Shown here: positions 39,351-48,334 of the stretch, in pieces
Layout: every line of letters begins with the position of its first letter
How positions within the stretch are numbered: the first letter of the stretch is position 1
From: Enterobacteriaceae bacterium RIT691
Lineage (GTDB): Bacteria; Pseudomonadota; Gammaproteobacteria; Enterobacterales; Enterobacteriaceae
Direction of reading: 5' to 3'
DNA length: 64,000 nucleotides
Assembly: GCA_009668205.1 (NCBI GenBank)
Contig: WJYM01000003.1
Location: forward strand, 434,001 to 498,000
Program-made: the position numbers and the translations under genes
Notes under the pieces: model-generated
Databases searched by the model: none
What the model was told of the DNA's origin: nothing
The model's input: the letters and a program-made list of their open reading frames with translations, nothing else

Positions 39351-41102
39351 ATGATGAAACCCGCAAAATTTTTTCTGGTGTGCGCACTGGCCGCTACCTC
39401 TTTGTCTGTTCAGGCGCAGGAAACCACCACGCTTATTTACGGCGGTGAGATTTACAGTGCCGACCCCAATAATCCTCATCCCCAGGCGATTGCCATTGAG
39501 GGGGATAAAATTATCGCCGTCGGTAATTATCAGGATGTGCTTAAGCAAGCGGGACGGAATGCGGTGCATCTCGATCTTAAAGGCAACTATCTGCTGCCAG
39601 GTCTTATCGACAGCCATGCTCATGTCGCCTACGCGGGTTTTCAGACCGTCACCCTCGCGTTTCCGGATGGCCTGAAAGATGCTGCGGAAATTCGTCAGTT
39701 TGTGCATGCAAATCAGCATAACAGCCAGCGGGATCTCAACGGCGTACAGTTCTACAGCAACCTTAATTTAGATTACTGGAACAATATTCAACTGCTGTCA
39801 TCGGTCTTTAATTCACCGGACTATAAAGATATCCCGGTCGTGTTAGCCGGTTCAGATGCGCATACGGGCTGGGCCAACCAGGCGATGCTGCGTAAGGCGA
39901 ATCTGACAGATGAAATGCTGGCAAAAGCGGATCCGGGTATCAAGGCAGGAACCGGATTAACGCCGCAGGGGAAAATAAACGGTTTTGTCGCCGAAGGGGC
40001 GTGGGACTATGTGCTCAGCGCCATTCCTCCGGTGGACGATACGAAAATTGCCCAGGGGATCGTCGCGGGGGCAAAAGTGATGAACGGCTTTGGGATCACC
40101 GCATGGATGGATCCCATCAGCAACGTCCGCCCACTGGCACCGGTCTTTAATGCTCACCCGGGGCGCAATGATGAAGGGCTGCTGCCTGCTTACACCACGC
40201 TTGCCAAAGCGGGCAAACTCAATGCCCACGTGACTGGTCTGGCACTGGTCAACATTCATTCAACGCCTGCGGCCATTGATGACGTCGTGGCGCTGCGGGA
40301 TAAATTTTCTCACACCCCGGACGTGCGCCTCGGGGGGATTAAAATTTTTCAGGATGGGGTGATTGAGTATCCGGCGCAGACGGCAAAGTTAAGCGAGTCA
40401 TACCTTAATCGCCCGGGCTACAGTGGGGATAACTCGCTGGATAAAGCCCAATATTGCCAGCTTATCGCCAAAGCCGATGCCGCGCATTTGATTGCACACT
40501 TTCATGCGATTGGCGATCGTGCCGTCTCCGAAGCGCTTGACGGTATCGCCTGCGCCCGCAAACAAAACGGCGACAGTGGCGTTATGCACAGCATCACCCA
40601 TCTCGAAGTGGTCAGCCCGCAAAGTCTCCCACGTTTTCAGCAGTTAAATGTCGCGGCGTCCATGCAGCTATTGTGGGCCGGAAAAGATGCGGCCTCGACA
40701 ACCCTGATTGATGGCAAAGTGCCGGCTCCGCTGCTCAAACATCTGTACCCTGCAGGTGATTTGTATCGCCATCATGCGCTGATTGCCGGTGCCAGCGACT
40801 GGCCGGTTTCCAGCCCGAATCCGCTGGAGGCAATTTACACCGCGGTCACGCGGATGGGCGAGCTGGGTGAATTACCGCCGAGCAGTGAGAAAATGCACCG
40901 TGTCGCGATGCTGCAGGCGTATACCCTAAACGCGGCTAAAGTTATCGGACGTGACAAAGAAATAGGCTCCATTGCGCCAGGAAAAAGTGCGGACTTTGTC
41001 CTGTTTGACCGGAATCTGGAGCAGGTCAGCATCGAAAAACTGCGGGATGCCAAAGTCGTGTGGACAATGTTTGAAGGGAAACAGGTTTATTCTGCGCATT
41101 AA
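39351..41102 (+). CDS. Exported amidohydrolase (YtcJ-like, Amidohydro_3)
   Basis: The 583-residue protein has a signal peptide (about 1-22, ending SVQAQE) and an amidohydrolase fold with the metal-binding HxH as His89 and His91 in DSHAH. Other family features are LIAHFHAIGDRAV, ASDWPVSS and the C-terminal GSIAPGKSADFVLFDRN. YtcJ-type enzymes hydrolyse amides, but the substrate is not known. Location in the periplasm is inferred from the signal peptide. GGAG precedes the ATG; a second ATG follows at once, so 39354 is an alternative start. Confidence 0.88.
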   Translation: MMKPAKFFLVCALAATSLSVQAQETTTLIYGGEIYSADPNNPHPQAIAIEGDKIIAVGNYQDVLKQAGRNAVHLDLKGNYLLPGLIDSHAHVAYAGFQTVTLAFPDGLKDAAEIRQFVHANQHNSQRDLNGVQFYSNLNLDYWNNIQLLSSVFNSPDYKDIPVVLAGSDAHTGWANQAMLRKANLTDEMLAKADPGIKAGTGLTPQGKINGFVAEGAWDYVLSAIPPVDDTKIAQGIVAGAKVMNGFGITAWMDPISNVRPLAPVFNAHPGRNDEGLLPAYTTLAKAGKLNAHVTGLALVNIHSTPAAIDDVVALRDKFSHTPDVRLGGIKIFQDGVIEYPAQTAKLSESYLNRPGYSGDNSLDKAQYCQLIAKADAAHLIAHFHAIGDRAVSEALDGIACARKQNGDSGVMHSITHLEVVSPQSLPRFQQLNVAASMQLLWAGKDAASTTLIDGKVPAPLLKHLYPAGDLYRHHALIAGASDWPVSSPNPLEAIYTAVTRMGELGELPPSSEKMHRVAMLQAYTLNAAKVIGRDKEIGSIAPGKSADFVLFDRNLEQVSIEKLRDAKVVWTMFEGKQVYSAH

Positions 41103-41108
41103 CACTCA

Positions 41109-41137
41109 GCGCAAGCCTCCATTCAGGAGGCTTGCGC
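41109..41137 (+). terminator. Long hairpin after the amidohydrolase gene
   Basis: A perfect 12-bp inverted repeat (41109-41120 with 41126-41137) with a 5-base loop starts 7 bases after the stop. No long T tract follows, but the stem is strong enough to define the mRNA end. Confidence 0.6.
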
Positions 41138-41174
41138 TTGCGCTGACGGCAGCGTAAAAGGCCTGACTCAAATA

Positions 41175-41297
41175 TCACAAAGTTGTTTGCTTTGACAGGG
41201 AACACAACGGCGGGTTTTTATAGGTATTCCCCATCATAAAACCTAATGCCACGAGGGCACAGGCTAAAAGGAAACAACAGAAAATAGATTTAATCAC
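41175..41297 (-). CDS. Possible small membrane protein, 40 residues
   Basis: A minus-strand frame starting with GTG at 41297 encodes a basic start (MIKS), a hydrophobic helix (IFCCFLLACALVALGFMM) and a short polar tail ending SKQTTL. The composition is typical of single-helix small proteins of enteric bacteria. The ribosome site is weak (GAG about 10 bases upstream). I do not recognise the family. It is convergent with the amidohydrolase gene. Chance cannot be excluded. Confidence 0.4.
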   Translation of the reverse strand: MIKSIFCCFLLACALVALGFMMGNTYKNPPLCSLSKQTTL

Positions 41298-41800
41298 AGG
41301 TAAATGCTCGCAATAAAATAGCTCTCAGCACGATGTTTCGCGAAAATAAGCCCGTCTTTATGAGACGCATTTTTATTTAACAGACTGGGGCCGGTTGGAA
41401 TTAATTCCAAACCTTACAGCCGCACGCCTGTATAAACCCACGTTCATCATTCATCCATTTTAAAGCTGAACGTAATCAACAAGCGCTTCTTTTTTACGTC
41501 AACCGCCGTGAAGGCCGTTGAGTTTTCTTAGCACCGCTACTACTTCAGGCTTATTTCGTCACTCGGCGTAACTATTCCGGATTGTGAGGCGTGAGATCTT
41601 GATATGGATCACTCAAAAGCACGAATAATCAAACAATAGTCCTGGATAAAATAAGGCGTTTCGCCACGTGAAATAAGGCCGTTAATACATAAATATTGAT
41701 TAAGTCTTTCGGTGGGAATAACTGAACGATGCCGCGAGACAAGGCACCCGCGCTGTCTTTTAATATTTAGCAGATGAATATTCTGGGAAGGATGTATTGG

Positions 41801-41908
41801 ATGCGTGAATTTATAGGCTCAGATGTCGGGGTTTTGTGGCCTGCACGAGCAAGGGCCAGTCGTCATCTTATTGAAAATAAAAGTAAAATTTTAAGGTCAC
41901 TTCGATAG
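41801..41908 (+). CDS. Possible 35-residue small protein
   Basis: A 35-codon frame beginning MREFIGSDVG starts 9 bases after GGGAAGG, a good ribosome-binding distance, and is followed about 50 bases later by a plus-strand terminator-like hairpin. The C-terminal third is basic. No family is recognised, and a fragment of a decayed gene is equally possible. Confidence 0.28.
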   Translation: MREFIGSDVGVLWPARARASRHLIENKSKILRSLR

Positions 41909-41956
41909 GGAAGGAAGCGGGTTATGCGCACGTTGTGAGCGCAAGCCTGCATGCAT

Positions 41957-41990
41957 CCCCCCTGACATTCCGTCGGATGGGGGGCTTTTT
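41957..41990 (+). terminator. Plus-strand terminator-like hairpin with no obvious upstream gene
   Basis: C6 (41957-41962) pairs with G6 (41979-41984), a short inner helix forms between them, and CTTTTT follows. It points rightwards, while the nearest gene to its right is read leftwards. It therefore implies a rightward transcript in the gene-poor stretch. Confidence 0.55.
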
Positions 41991-42001
41991 CGGCTTCAGG
42001 G

Positions 42002-42970
42002 TTAATTAAGCGGCTTGTTTTTACACTGTACGATATCAGCCATCACGGCGAGGGCAATTTCAGCCGGGGTTTTGCTGTGAATGGGCAATCCAATGGGTGC
42101 CTTAATTCGGGCCAGATCCTCATCGCTGAGCTCCGCCACTTTCACCAGTCGCAGGCGGCGATGGTGGCTGTTTTTATGGGAACCCATCGCGCCGATATAA
42201 AACGCCGGGGTCAGTACCGCTTCCATTAGCGTCAGGTCATCCATGCGCGGATCGTGGGTCAGCGCCACGACGGCGGTGTTGGCATGGCAGCCGCAGCGCT
42301 CGATGTAATTCGCCGGAAACTGTTCAATCAGCTGTGCTCCGGCGGGAAGCTGTGAGCGGTAATTTTCAAGCACGTCAGGCCGGTTTTCACACACCAACAC
42401 CTCAAAGCCCAGAGAAAGGGCAAAGTCGGCGCAGAAGAGGGCCACACTGGAGATCCCGGCAATCAGCAATCGCGGGGCGGCGGCGATAAACAGCGAAATT
42501 TGCGCGTTGTCGCGCTGAATGTGGGTTGAACTGACATACCGTTTGGTCGGCAGACAGGTTGCAGGTTCAGACAGCGTGACTCGCTTCTCCAGCGCGTCGT
42601 GTCCTTCCAGCGCTGCCGCCAGTTGGTTCAGGTAAACCTGGTTTTCGGCGGTGGCGGGTAAATACTCCACCAGGATATCCAATTGCCCGCCGCAGGGCAG
42701 CGAGACATAGGAATCCAGGCCATCGCCACCGTAGCGGACAAGCTGGCTCGGGGCGCTGTAGTCCCCCTTCACGATGCGTTGCAGAAAATCGTCTTCCACG
42801 CAGCCGCCGGAGAGCGATCCGACAAATTTACCCTGGGCGTTAGCCACCAGCATGGCACCCGGCGGGCGAGGTGAGGAGCCATAGGTGGCCAGCACGGTAC
42901 ACAGCCAGATGGGCTGCGTGGGGAGCCACTGAAGTGCCTGATGGAGAACAGACAGGTCGAGAGATTGCAT
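42002..42970 (-). CDS. XdhC/PaoD-family molybdenum cofactor insertion and maturation protein
   Basis: The 322-residue protein has an XdhC/CoxI N-terminal region (VLATYGSSPRPPGAMLV, SLSGGCVEDD) and a C-terminal Rossmann-like XdhC_C domain (VVALTHDPRMDD, IGAMGSHKN). Family members bind molybdenum cofactor, support its sulfuration and insert it into xanthine-oxidase-type enzymes. It is read leftwards, 3 bases after the MocA-like gene, and is divergent from the molybdenum dehydrogenase it most likely serves. Confidence 0.9.
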   Translation of the reverse strand: MQSLDLSVLHQALQWLPTQPIWLCTVLATYGSSPRPPGAMLVANAQGKFVGSLSGGCVEDDFLQRIVKGDYSAPSQLVRYGGDGLDSYVSLPCGGQLDILVEYLPATAENQVYLNQLAAALEGHDALEKRVTLSEPATCLPTKRYVSSTHIQRDNAQISLFIAAAPRLLIAGISSVALFCADFALSLGFEVLVCENRPDVLENYRSQLPAGAQLIEQFPANYIERCGCHANTAVVALTHDPRMDDLTLMEAVLTPAFYIGAMGSHKNSHHRRLRLVKVAELSDEDLARIKAPIGLPIHSKTPAEIALAVMADIVQCKNKPLN

Positions 42971-42973
42971 GGA

Positions 42974-43543
42974 TCAGGCTCCGGCAGGCAGATGAGAGAG
43001 GAGATCGATATCCTGGAGGATAGTCACGGTGTCGGACTCCAGAGGGTAGACCGGAAAACGGGCGAGTAAATGCTTTGCGCCCCGATCGCCGCTCAGCGTC
43101 AGTAACGCCTCACGCAGTGTGTGTGAAAAACCCACCGGGTGACCGGGCGTGCCGAGGTAGAAAGGGCGAACGACAGGGTGCGCGTTCAGCAGGCGGGCGA
43201 CCTGGCAAAATACCGCGGCAGGGACAAAGGGCATATCAGCCAGATGAATCAGCCAGCCGGACCAGTGTGGTGTGGCGGCAACACCTGCGGCAATCGAGTC
43301 ACCCAACCCCGGACTTTCCAACAGGGTGTACGGAACCTGCTGCGTCTCGCAGACGGCGTGCACCGCGGTATTGTCAGGACGTGTCACCACATGGACGGGA
43401 AGACCGGATGCCAGCGCGGAGGCCAGCGTGGCGGAAAACACAGAATGGGGTCCACAGGGGGCATTCAGTTTATTTCCGCTCCCACCGCTTCGAAGAAAGC
43501 GTTCACCCCGGCCTGCGGCCGTAATGATGATCCCTGTCACCAT
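42974..43543 (-). CDS. MocA-like molybdenum cofactor nucleotidyltransferase
   Basis: The 189-residue NTP_transf_3 protein has the nucleotide-binding start ITAAGRGERF with a downstream lysine (GNKLNAP), the metal-binding aspartate region LIHLADMPFV and the GTPGHPVGF motif. MocA-type enzymes add CMP to molybdopterin cofactor to form the cytosine dinucleotide used by xanthine-oxidase-family dehydrogenases. The motif and the XdhC-like partner gene 3 bases downstream support that role here. CMP specificity is inferred from context. Confidence 0.87.
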   Translation of the reverse strand: MVTGIIITAAGRGERFLRSGGSGNKLNAPCGPHSVFSATLASALASGLPVHVVTRPDNTAVHAVCETQQVPYTLLESPGLGDSIAAGVAATPHWSGWLIHLADMPFVPAAVFCQVARLLNAHPVVRPFYLGTPGHPVGFSHTLREALLTLSGDRGAKHLLARFPVYPLESDTVTILQDIDLLSHLPAGA

Positions 43544-43752
43544 ATTGATTTCTCTGACATCGCACAGCCGCTAAATATTCTAAAGTAAAACCTTAGCAAC
43601 ACTGCGGGGTTGAAAACAAGATGTTATCCAAGAAATAATGAGGTAGCTAACATGTGAGTGATTTTACGGTTGCGCAACAAAAGATCCTATCGGACAATCC
43701 TGATCCAGTGTTGTGATGACGCAGAATAATAAAATAGAAAGGATCACCGTTT
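43544..43752. promoter_or_regulatory. Divergent promoter region of the molybdenum dehydrogenase locus
   Basis: This 209-base AT-rich gap separates the leftward maturation pair from the rightward dehydrogenase-ccm operon and must hold both promoters. No operator, -10/-35 pair or known regulator site could be assigned with confidence. A ribosome site AGAAAGGA precedes the ATG at 43753. Confidence 0.45.
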
Positions 43753-46539
43753 ATGAGCAAGTTCAACCCGTCGCGGCGTCGGTTTATCCGTCACGCGGTC
43801 ATCGCAGGGGTCACGGTCTACCTCGCCCCCTTGCACAGTAAAGCGTACGCTGCGCTGTTCGAAGATAAAATCCTGCAGTCTCCCAACTGGGATCCTAAAA
43901 CCAAAAGTCTGCGTTTTCGCATCGACGCCCGGGCGAAGGCCATGGGGCAGAAAGTGTTTGCCCGTGACATCCGCGCGAAGGACATGCCGCACTGGCCGCA
44001 GCAGCAGGCACACGCTTTCATCCTGCGGGCCACGCAGGCGGATAAACGGTTCAGCGGGATTGATCTCTCCCTGCTTGGCGATGATTTACAGCCAGACCGG
44101 CTCGTGACCGCCGACGATCTTGCTCGTGACGGGCTGGCGTTCCCGGCCTTTTATGGTGATGACATGCTGCTGCCCACCGGGAAAACCCCGGCATATCTGG
44201 GCCACGCCGTCGCAATTCTGATTTATCACGATTTTGCCCGCTTCCGTTTTGCCAAAGACAAACTCAAATTCCACGATGAAGTGATTCGCTACGGTGAGCA
44301 CACCGGGCCGCTGGAGCGGGATCCGTGGGGAACTTTCCGCTTTGTCCGCGTTGGCGGTGAGCACCCGCTGGACGACGATCGCTTCTCCAGCCTGAAAGAT
44401 ATGCCTATCTTCCCGGCCTCGATGAGAAAGCACTTGCCGGTGTGGCCCGAAGGGCGTGAAGGCGGCAAGCTGGACGAAGAGGGGATGTTCTACGCTGACG
44501 GGATCGCAAGCGAGCTTCAGTCTCCGCCGGAAAACTGGCTGGTGATGTCCCGCCAGTACAATACACAGTCGATAGACACCGCTGCTCTGGAGCCTGATAA
44601 CGCCAACGGCTGGTATGACAGCGCGACGCAAACCCTGCATCTGGTTGCGCCAACCCAATCGCCGCAAGAGGTGATGGATGAGCTGCCACGCATGCTCGCC
44701 AACGTCCGGATGACGGTTAAGCAGGTTATTCTGCATCCTTGCTACACCGTGGGCTACGGCTCGAAAGACCATTGCAACTTCCCGTATTACGGTGCCGTGG
44801 CCGCCATGTACGGCGACGGTCACCCTGTTCGTCTGGCGAATGACCGCTACGAACAGTTCCAGACCGGGCTGAAGCGCCATGCTTTTGAGATGAACTACAC
44901 CATCGGCGTGGACAGAAAAACCGGTATTTTGCAGTCCTTCAAAGGCGACATGGTGGCCAACGGCGGCGGTCGCTCGAACTTTACGCCGTCAGTCGCGATG
45001 GTCGGCGCGACGGCGGCGCAGTCGATCTACTATTTCCCTAAAAGCGACCTCTCGGCCGTCGGCATCGCGTCACGCGCCATTGATGCGGGTTCCGCACGTG
45101 GCTACGGCACCTTGCAAAGCATGGCCGCCACCGAAATGATGATGGATGAAATTGCCGCAGAGCTGAAGCTGGATCCCATCGAGTTCCGTCTGCGTAATGT
45201 GCTGAAATCCGGAATGAAAAATACCCAGGGCGCGATCCCAGCAGGGGCCATTCGTGCAGATGAAGTGCTGGAAAAAGCGGCGCAGCATGAGATCTGGCTG
45301 AAGCGGGCAGACCGTAAGCGCGAATTTGAAAGCCAGCATCCGGGCAAGCGCTACGGCGTGGGCTTTAGCTGCGTGCAGAAAGACTTCGGCACCGGGGCGG
45401 AAACCTCCTTCGCCCGGGTGGAACTGAGCAAGGAAGGGAAGATTACCCTGCATCACAGCGGTGCGGAGATGGGAACCGGGATGTCGACCTCCCAGGCCGT
45501 GCTCTGCGCTGAGTGGTTAGGCCATCCTGCCGATGAGTCGCATTTCTCGGTGACCGACTGGTCGCAACTGCCGGTGGTCACCAGCGGCGATCCTTACATC
45601 ATGAGCCAGGCCGAGCAGGACCAACTGGAGCGCAATCCGCTGTGGTCGCCTTCGTACTGCTCACCCTCCAGCGCCAGTAACTCCGCGTTTTATTTCTCAC
45701 ACAGCACCCGCGAAGCCGCGCGCCAGCTGTTTATGCAGGGGATTTGGCCTGCCGCACTCAGTTTGTGGCAGGCGGGCATTGGCGGTGGCCAGGCTGCCCC
45801 GCTGGTCGTCCGTCCTGAAGATGCCCGCTGGGTAGAAGGCGGATTAACCGCAGCCGGGATGCAGATCCTGCCGATGGCGCTGCTGGCACAAACCGTTTGG
45901 GAAAAAGGGCTCACCACCGGCGTGGTGGTACACGTGTTTAACCGTTGGCAGTGGGCGGAAGCGGACTTCACGCTGAATAGCCAGTCGCTTCGCCTGCCGA
46001 TAGACGCGCTGACGATCCGCAAGGCCGATGCCTGGCAGACGATTGCCCGCGATAAGGTTTACTTCCCACCGGTTCAGCGTAATAACGCGGCGGTGACGTA
46101 CTACAGCGCCATCGGTACCCTGGCGGAAGTCTCCGTCGAGCTCGCCACCGGCAAGGTGGAATTGCTGAACCATCACTCGATTCTGGAGTGTGGAAACCTG
46201 ATTGTACCGGAACTGGTATCAGGCCAGCTGCAGGGCGGTCTGGCGATGGGCATCGGCCACGCGCTGCACGAATATTTACCGCTGTATGAAGACGGGCCTG
46301 GCAACGGCACCTGGAACTTCAACCGCTATCAACTGCCGCGCGCCAGCGATGTGGCGGTGTGGCGGCAAACGGGCGAAATCATGCCCGCGCTGTCGGAAAC
46401 CGATCCGCCAAAAGGGATGGCTGAAGTTGTGATGATCCCGGTCGTGGCGGCGCTGGTGAATGCCATCAGTGAAGCCACCGGCCACCGTTTCCGTGATTTA
46501 CCCGTTCGTGCAGACAATATTCTTGAGGTGTTGAAATGA
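43753..46539 (+). CDS. Tat-exported molybdopterin-binding subunit of an aldehyde/xanthine-dehydrogenase-family enzyme
   Basis: The 928-residue catalytic subunit begins with a twin-arginine signal (SRRRFIR at residues 7-13, hydrophobic segment, cleavage near SKAYA). It contains the Ald_Xan_dh_C2-type molybdopterin-binding regions, including GAEMGTGMSTSQAV and the C-terminal PPKGMAEVVMIP. Glu891 in KGMAE aligns with the catalytic glutamate of this family (usually GxGE). With a separate [2Fe-2S] subunit and a cytochrome c, it resembles the membrane-associated aldehyde or N-heterocycle dehydrogenases of Acetobacter and Pseudomonas. It probably oxidises its substrate in the periplasm. The substrate cannot be told from sequence. 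It overlaps the next gene by 4 bases. Confidence 0.88.
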   Translation: MSKFNPSRRRFIRHAVIAGVTVYLAPLHSKAYAALFEDKILQSPNWDPKTKSLRFRIDARAKAMGQKVFARDIRAKDMPHWPQQQAHAFILRATQADKRFSGIDLSLLGDDLQPDRLVTADDLARDGLAFPAFYGDDMLLPTGKTPAYLGHAVAILIYHDFARFRFAKDKLKFHDEVIRYGEHTGPLERDPWGTFRFVRVGGEHPLDDDRFSSLKDMPIFPASMRKHLPVWPEGREGGKLDEEGMFYADGIASELQSPPENWLVMSRQYNTQSIDTAALEPDNANGWYDSATQTLHLVAPTQSPQEVMDELPRMLANVRMTVKQVILHPCYTVGYGSKDHCNFPYYGAVAAMYGDGHPVRLANDRYEQFQTGLKRHAFEMNYTIGVDRKTGILQSFKGDMVANGGGRSNFTPSVAMVGATAAQSIYYFPKSDLSAVGIASRAIDAGSARGYGTLQSMAATEMMMDEIAAELKLDPIEFRLRNVLKSGMKNTQGAIPAGAIRADEVLEKAAQHEIWLKRADRKREFESQHPGKRYGVGFSCVQKDFGTGAETSFARVELSKEGKITLHHSGAEMGTGMSTSQAVLCAEWLGHPADESHFSVTDWSQLPVVTSGDPYIMSQAEQDQLERNPLWSPSYCSPSSASNSAFYFSHSTREAARQLFMQGIWPAALSLWQAGIGGGQAAPLVVRPEDARWVEGGLTAAGMQILPMALLAQTVWEKGLTTGVVVHVFNRWQWAEADFTLNSQSLRLPIDALTIRKADAWQTIARDKVYFPPVQRNNAAVTYYSAIGTLAEVSVELATGKVELLNHHSILECGNLIVPELVSGQLQGGLAMGIGHALHEYLPLYEDGPGNGTWNFNRYQLPRASDVAVWRQTGEIMPALSETDPPKGMAEVVMIPVVAALVNAISEATGHRFRDLPVRADNILEVLK

Positions 46540-47090
46540 GTATCCCGACCCAGCCACTCTCCCTGACCATCAACGGCGAGAATAAAGGCCCTTATGACGT
46601 ACCGGAAGGGTTGATGATGATCGACTTTCTGCACGAATACCTCGACCTGACCGGCAGCCGTCTCGGCTGTGGGCAGGGGATTTGTCATGCGTGCGTGGTG
46701 ATTATCGATAAGCCAGACGGGACCAGCGAAGAGATGAGAACCTGCATCACCGGAGCACATTTCTTTAAAGGCAAAACCGTGCGCACGGTGGAAGGCCACG
46801 CGCAAGCCGATGAAAAGAGCGGTGAATCCGTTCCTTCTCCGGTACAGCAGGCCTTCATGGATCACTATAGCTTCCAGTGCGGTTACTGCACGCCAGGCTT
46901 CGTGAACGCCGCGACAATTTTCATCGAAAAGCTCAAGCGCCAGCCGGTCGCGCGTGAACATCTGGAAAGTGAAATCGAGAAGGCGCTGGACAGCCACATC
47001 TGTCGCTGCACCGGCTATGTTCGTTACTACGAAGCGGTGCGCGATTTGGCCCTGGCAACGCCGGGCCTGGTGACGGGGGCGGCGAAATGA
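46536..47090 (+). CDS. (2Fe-2S)-binding subunit of the molybdenum dehydrogenase
   Basis: The 184-residue protein carries two [2Fe-2S] clusters. The plant-ferredoxin-type N-terminal domain uses Cys45, Cys50, Cys53 and Cys70. The helical C-terminal domain uses Cys115 and Cys118 (CGYC) and Cys156 and Cys158 (CRC). It passes electrons from the molybdenum centre to the cytochrome. It has no signal peptide of its own, so it should be exported as a folded complex with the Tat-bearing large subunit. It overlaps both neighbours by 4 bases. Confidence 0.93.
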   Translation: MSIPTQPLSLTINGENKGPYDVPEGLMMIDFLHEYLDLTGSRLGCGQGICHACVVIIDKPDGTSEEMRTCITGAHFFKGKTVRTVEGHAQADEKSGESVPSPVQQAFMDHYSFQCGYCTPGFVNAATIFIEKLKRQPVAREHLESEIEKALDSHICRCTGYVRYYEAVRDLALATPGLVTGAAK

Positions 47091-48334
47091 TCAAACGTCT
47101 TTTACTGGGGCTCATTGTCATCATCGCCATCGTGATAGCGGTGCTGTGGTGGCGTGAGAACCGTACCTGGGATGGCCCGGTGCAAAAAGTCACCGCCAGC
47201 GCAGCGCAAATTGAACACGGGCAGTACCTGACGCGTGCAGCAGACTGTGCGGCCTGCCACACCGCACCCGGCGGTGCACCGATGGCGGGCGGCGTTCCGC
47301 TTGAAACGCCATTCGGCACTATTTTTGGTAGCAACATCACCCCGTCTGCCGATCAGGGTATCGGTCGCTGGACCAAAGAGCAGTTTTACACGGCGTTGAC
47401 TGAAGGCGTTGCCCCGGGCGGTCGTCATCTCTATCCGGCGATGCCTTATACCTCGTATAAAGGGCTGACGCGTGAAGATTCAGATGCCATTTACGCCTAT
47501 CTGATGACCCGCCCGGCGGTGGATGTTGCTACGCCGCAAAACGAGATGCCGTTCCCGTTCAATCAGCGAATGGCGATGATGGGGTGGAATATGTTGTTCC
47601 GTTCCGCTGAGCCTTTGCCTTCTGCTTCGCAGGGAGCGTCAGCGCAGTGGACGCGCGGGCGTTACCTGGTGGATGTGCTGGGTCACTGTGGCGAATGCCA
47701 TACCCCACGCGGCAAGCTGGGGCAAATGGATCTGGACAGACCGTTGCAGGGGGGCGTGCTCGGACGTTTCAGCGCACCGGCGATTACGCCTGACGCGTTG
47801 GCCCAGCGTGGCTGGACGCCGGACGACGTGCAGAAATTCCTCACTACCGGCATCGCCCCGCAGGGTTCTGCCTTCAGTGAAATGCACACGGTTGTTGATC
47901 TCAGCACCCGTCACCTGAACGCAGACGATCAGAAAGCGCTGGTGACTTACCTGATGGGCGACAAAGCGCCGCAGGCCGTGGCACTGAAAGCCGTTGCCAG
48001 CAGCGACAATGACGCCGGGCGTATGACCTGGCTGAATGTGTGTGCCGGATGCCATGCCCGTGAAGGGGAAGGCAAACCGAACGTCAGCGTCAGCATGGTC
48101 AGTAACGCGACGCTGCGCCAGCCGGATGGGCGGAATCTGATTGTTTCTGTGCTGGACGGTCTGCCAGCGCAGTCCTTCCCGGGTAACCAAAGTATGCAAA
48201 GCATGCCTGGCTTCGCGTCGGCCCTGAGCGATGAAGAGATTGCCGGGTTGGCGAACTATCTGCGGACCACCTGGGGTGGCCAGCCGGGAAATATTACGCC
48301 ACAACAGGTTAAAGCGTTACGTCAGCATGAGTGA
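47087..48334 (+). CDS. Membrane-anchored tri-haem cytochrome c subunit
   Basis: The 415-residue protein has an uncleaved-looking N-terminal helix (about residues 2-22) and three CxxCH haem sites: CAACH at 54-58, CGECH at 201-205 and CAGCH at 319-323. This is the layout of the cytochrome subunits of periplasmic alcohol and aldehyde dehydrogenases, which deliver electrons to ubiquinone or to the respiratory chain. The gene overlaps the [2Fe-2S] subunit by 4 bases and ccmA by 8, tying the cytochrome to its maturation machinery. Confidence 0.92.
   Translation: MIKRLLLGLIVIIAIVIAVLWWRENRTWDGPVQKVTASAAQIEHGQYLTRAADCAACHTAPGGAPMAGGVPLETPFGTIFGSNITPSADQGIGRWTKEQFYTALTEGVAPGGRHLYPAMPYTSYKGLTREDSDAIYAYLMTRPAVDVATPQNEMPFPFNQRMAMMGWNMLFRSAEPLPSASQGASAQWTRGRYLVDVLGHCGECHTPRGKLGQMDLDRPLQGGVLGRFSAPAITPDALAQRGWTPDDVQKFLTTGIAPQGSAFSEMHTVVDLSTRHLNADDQKALVTYLMGDKAPQAVALKAVASSDNDAGRMTWLNVCAGCHAREGEGKPNVSVSMVSNATLRQPDGRNLIVSVLDGLPAQSFPGNQSMQSMPGFASALSDEEIAGLANYLRTTWGGQPGNITPQQVKALRQHE

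Larger units (their letters stand above)
41138..42001. other. Gene-poor AT-rich stretch of about 0.86 kb
   Basis: No protein gene of ordinary length lies here. It contains a possible 40-residue membrane protein on the minus strand (41175-41297), a small hairpin with T-rich flank (41353-41357 with 41363-41367), a possible 35-residue frame on the plus strand (41801-41908), and a plus-strand terminator-like hairpin near 41957-41990. The rest is AT-rich and shows no repeats, insertion sequence ends or recognised RNA family. Confidence 0.6.
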
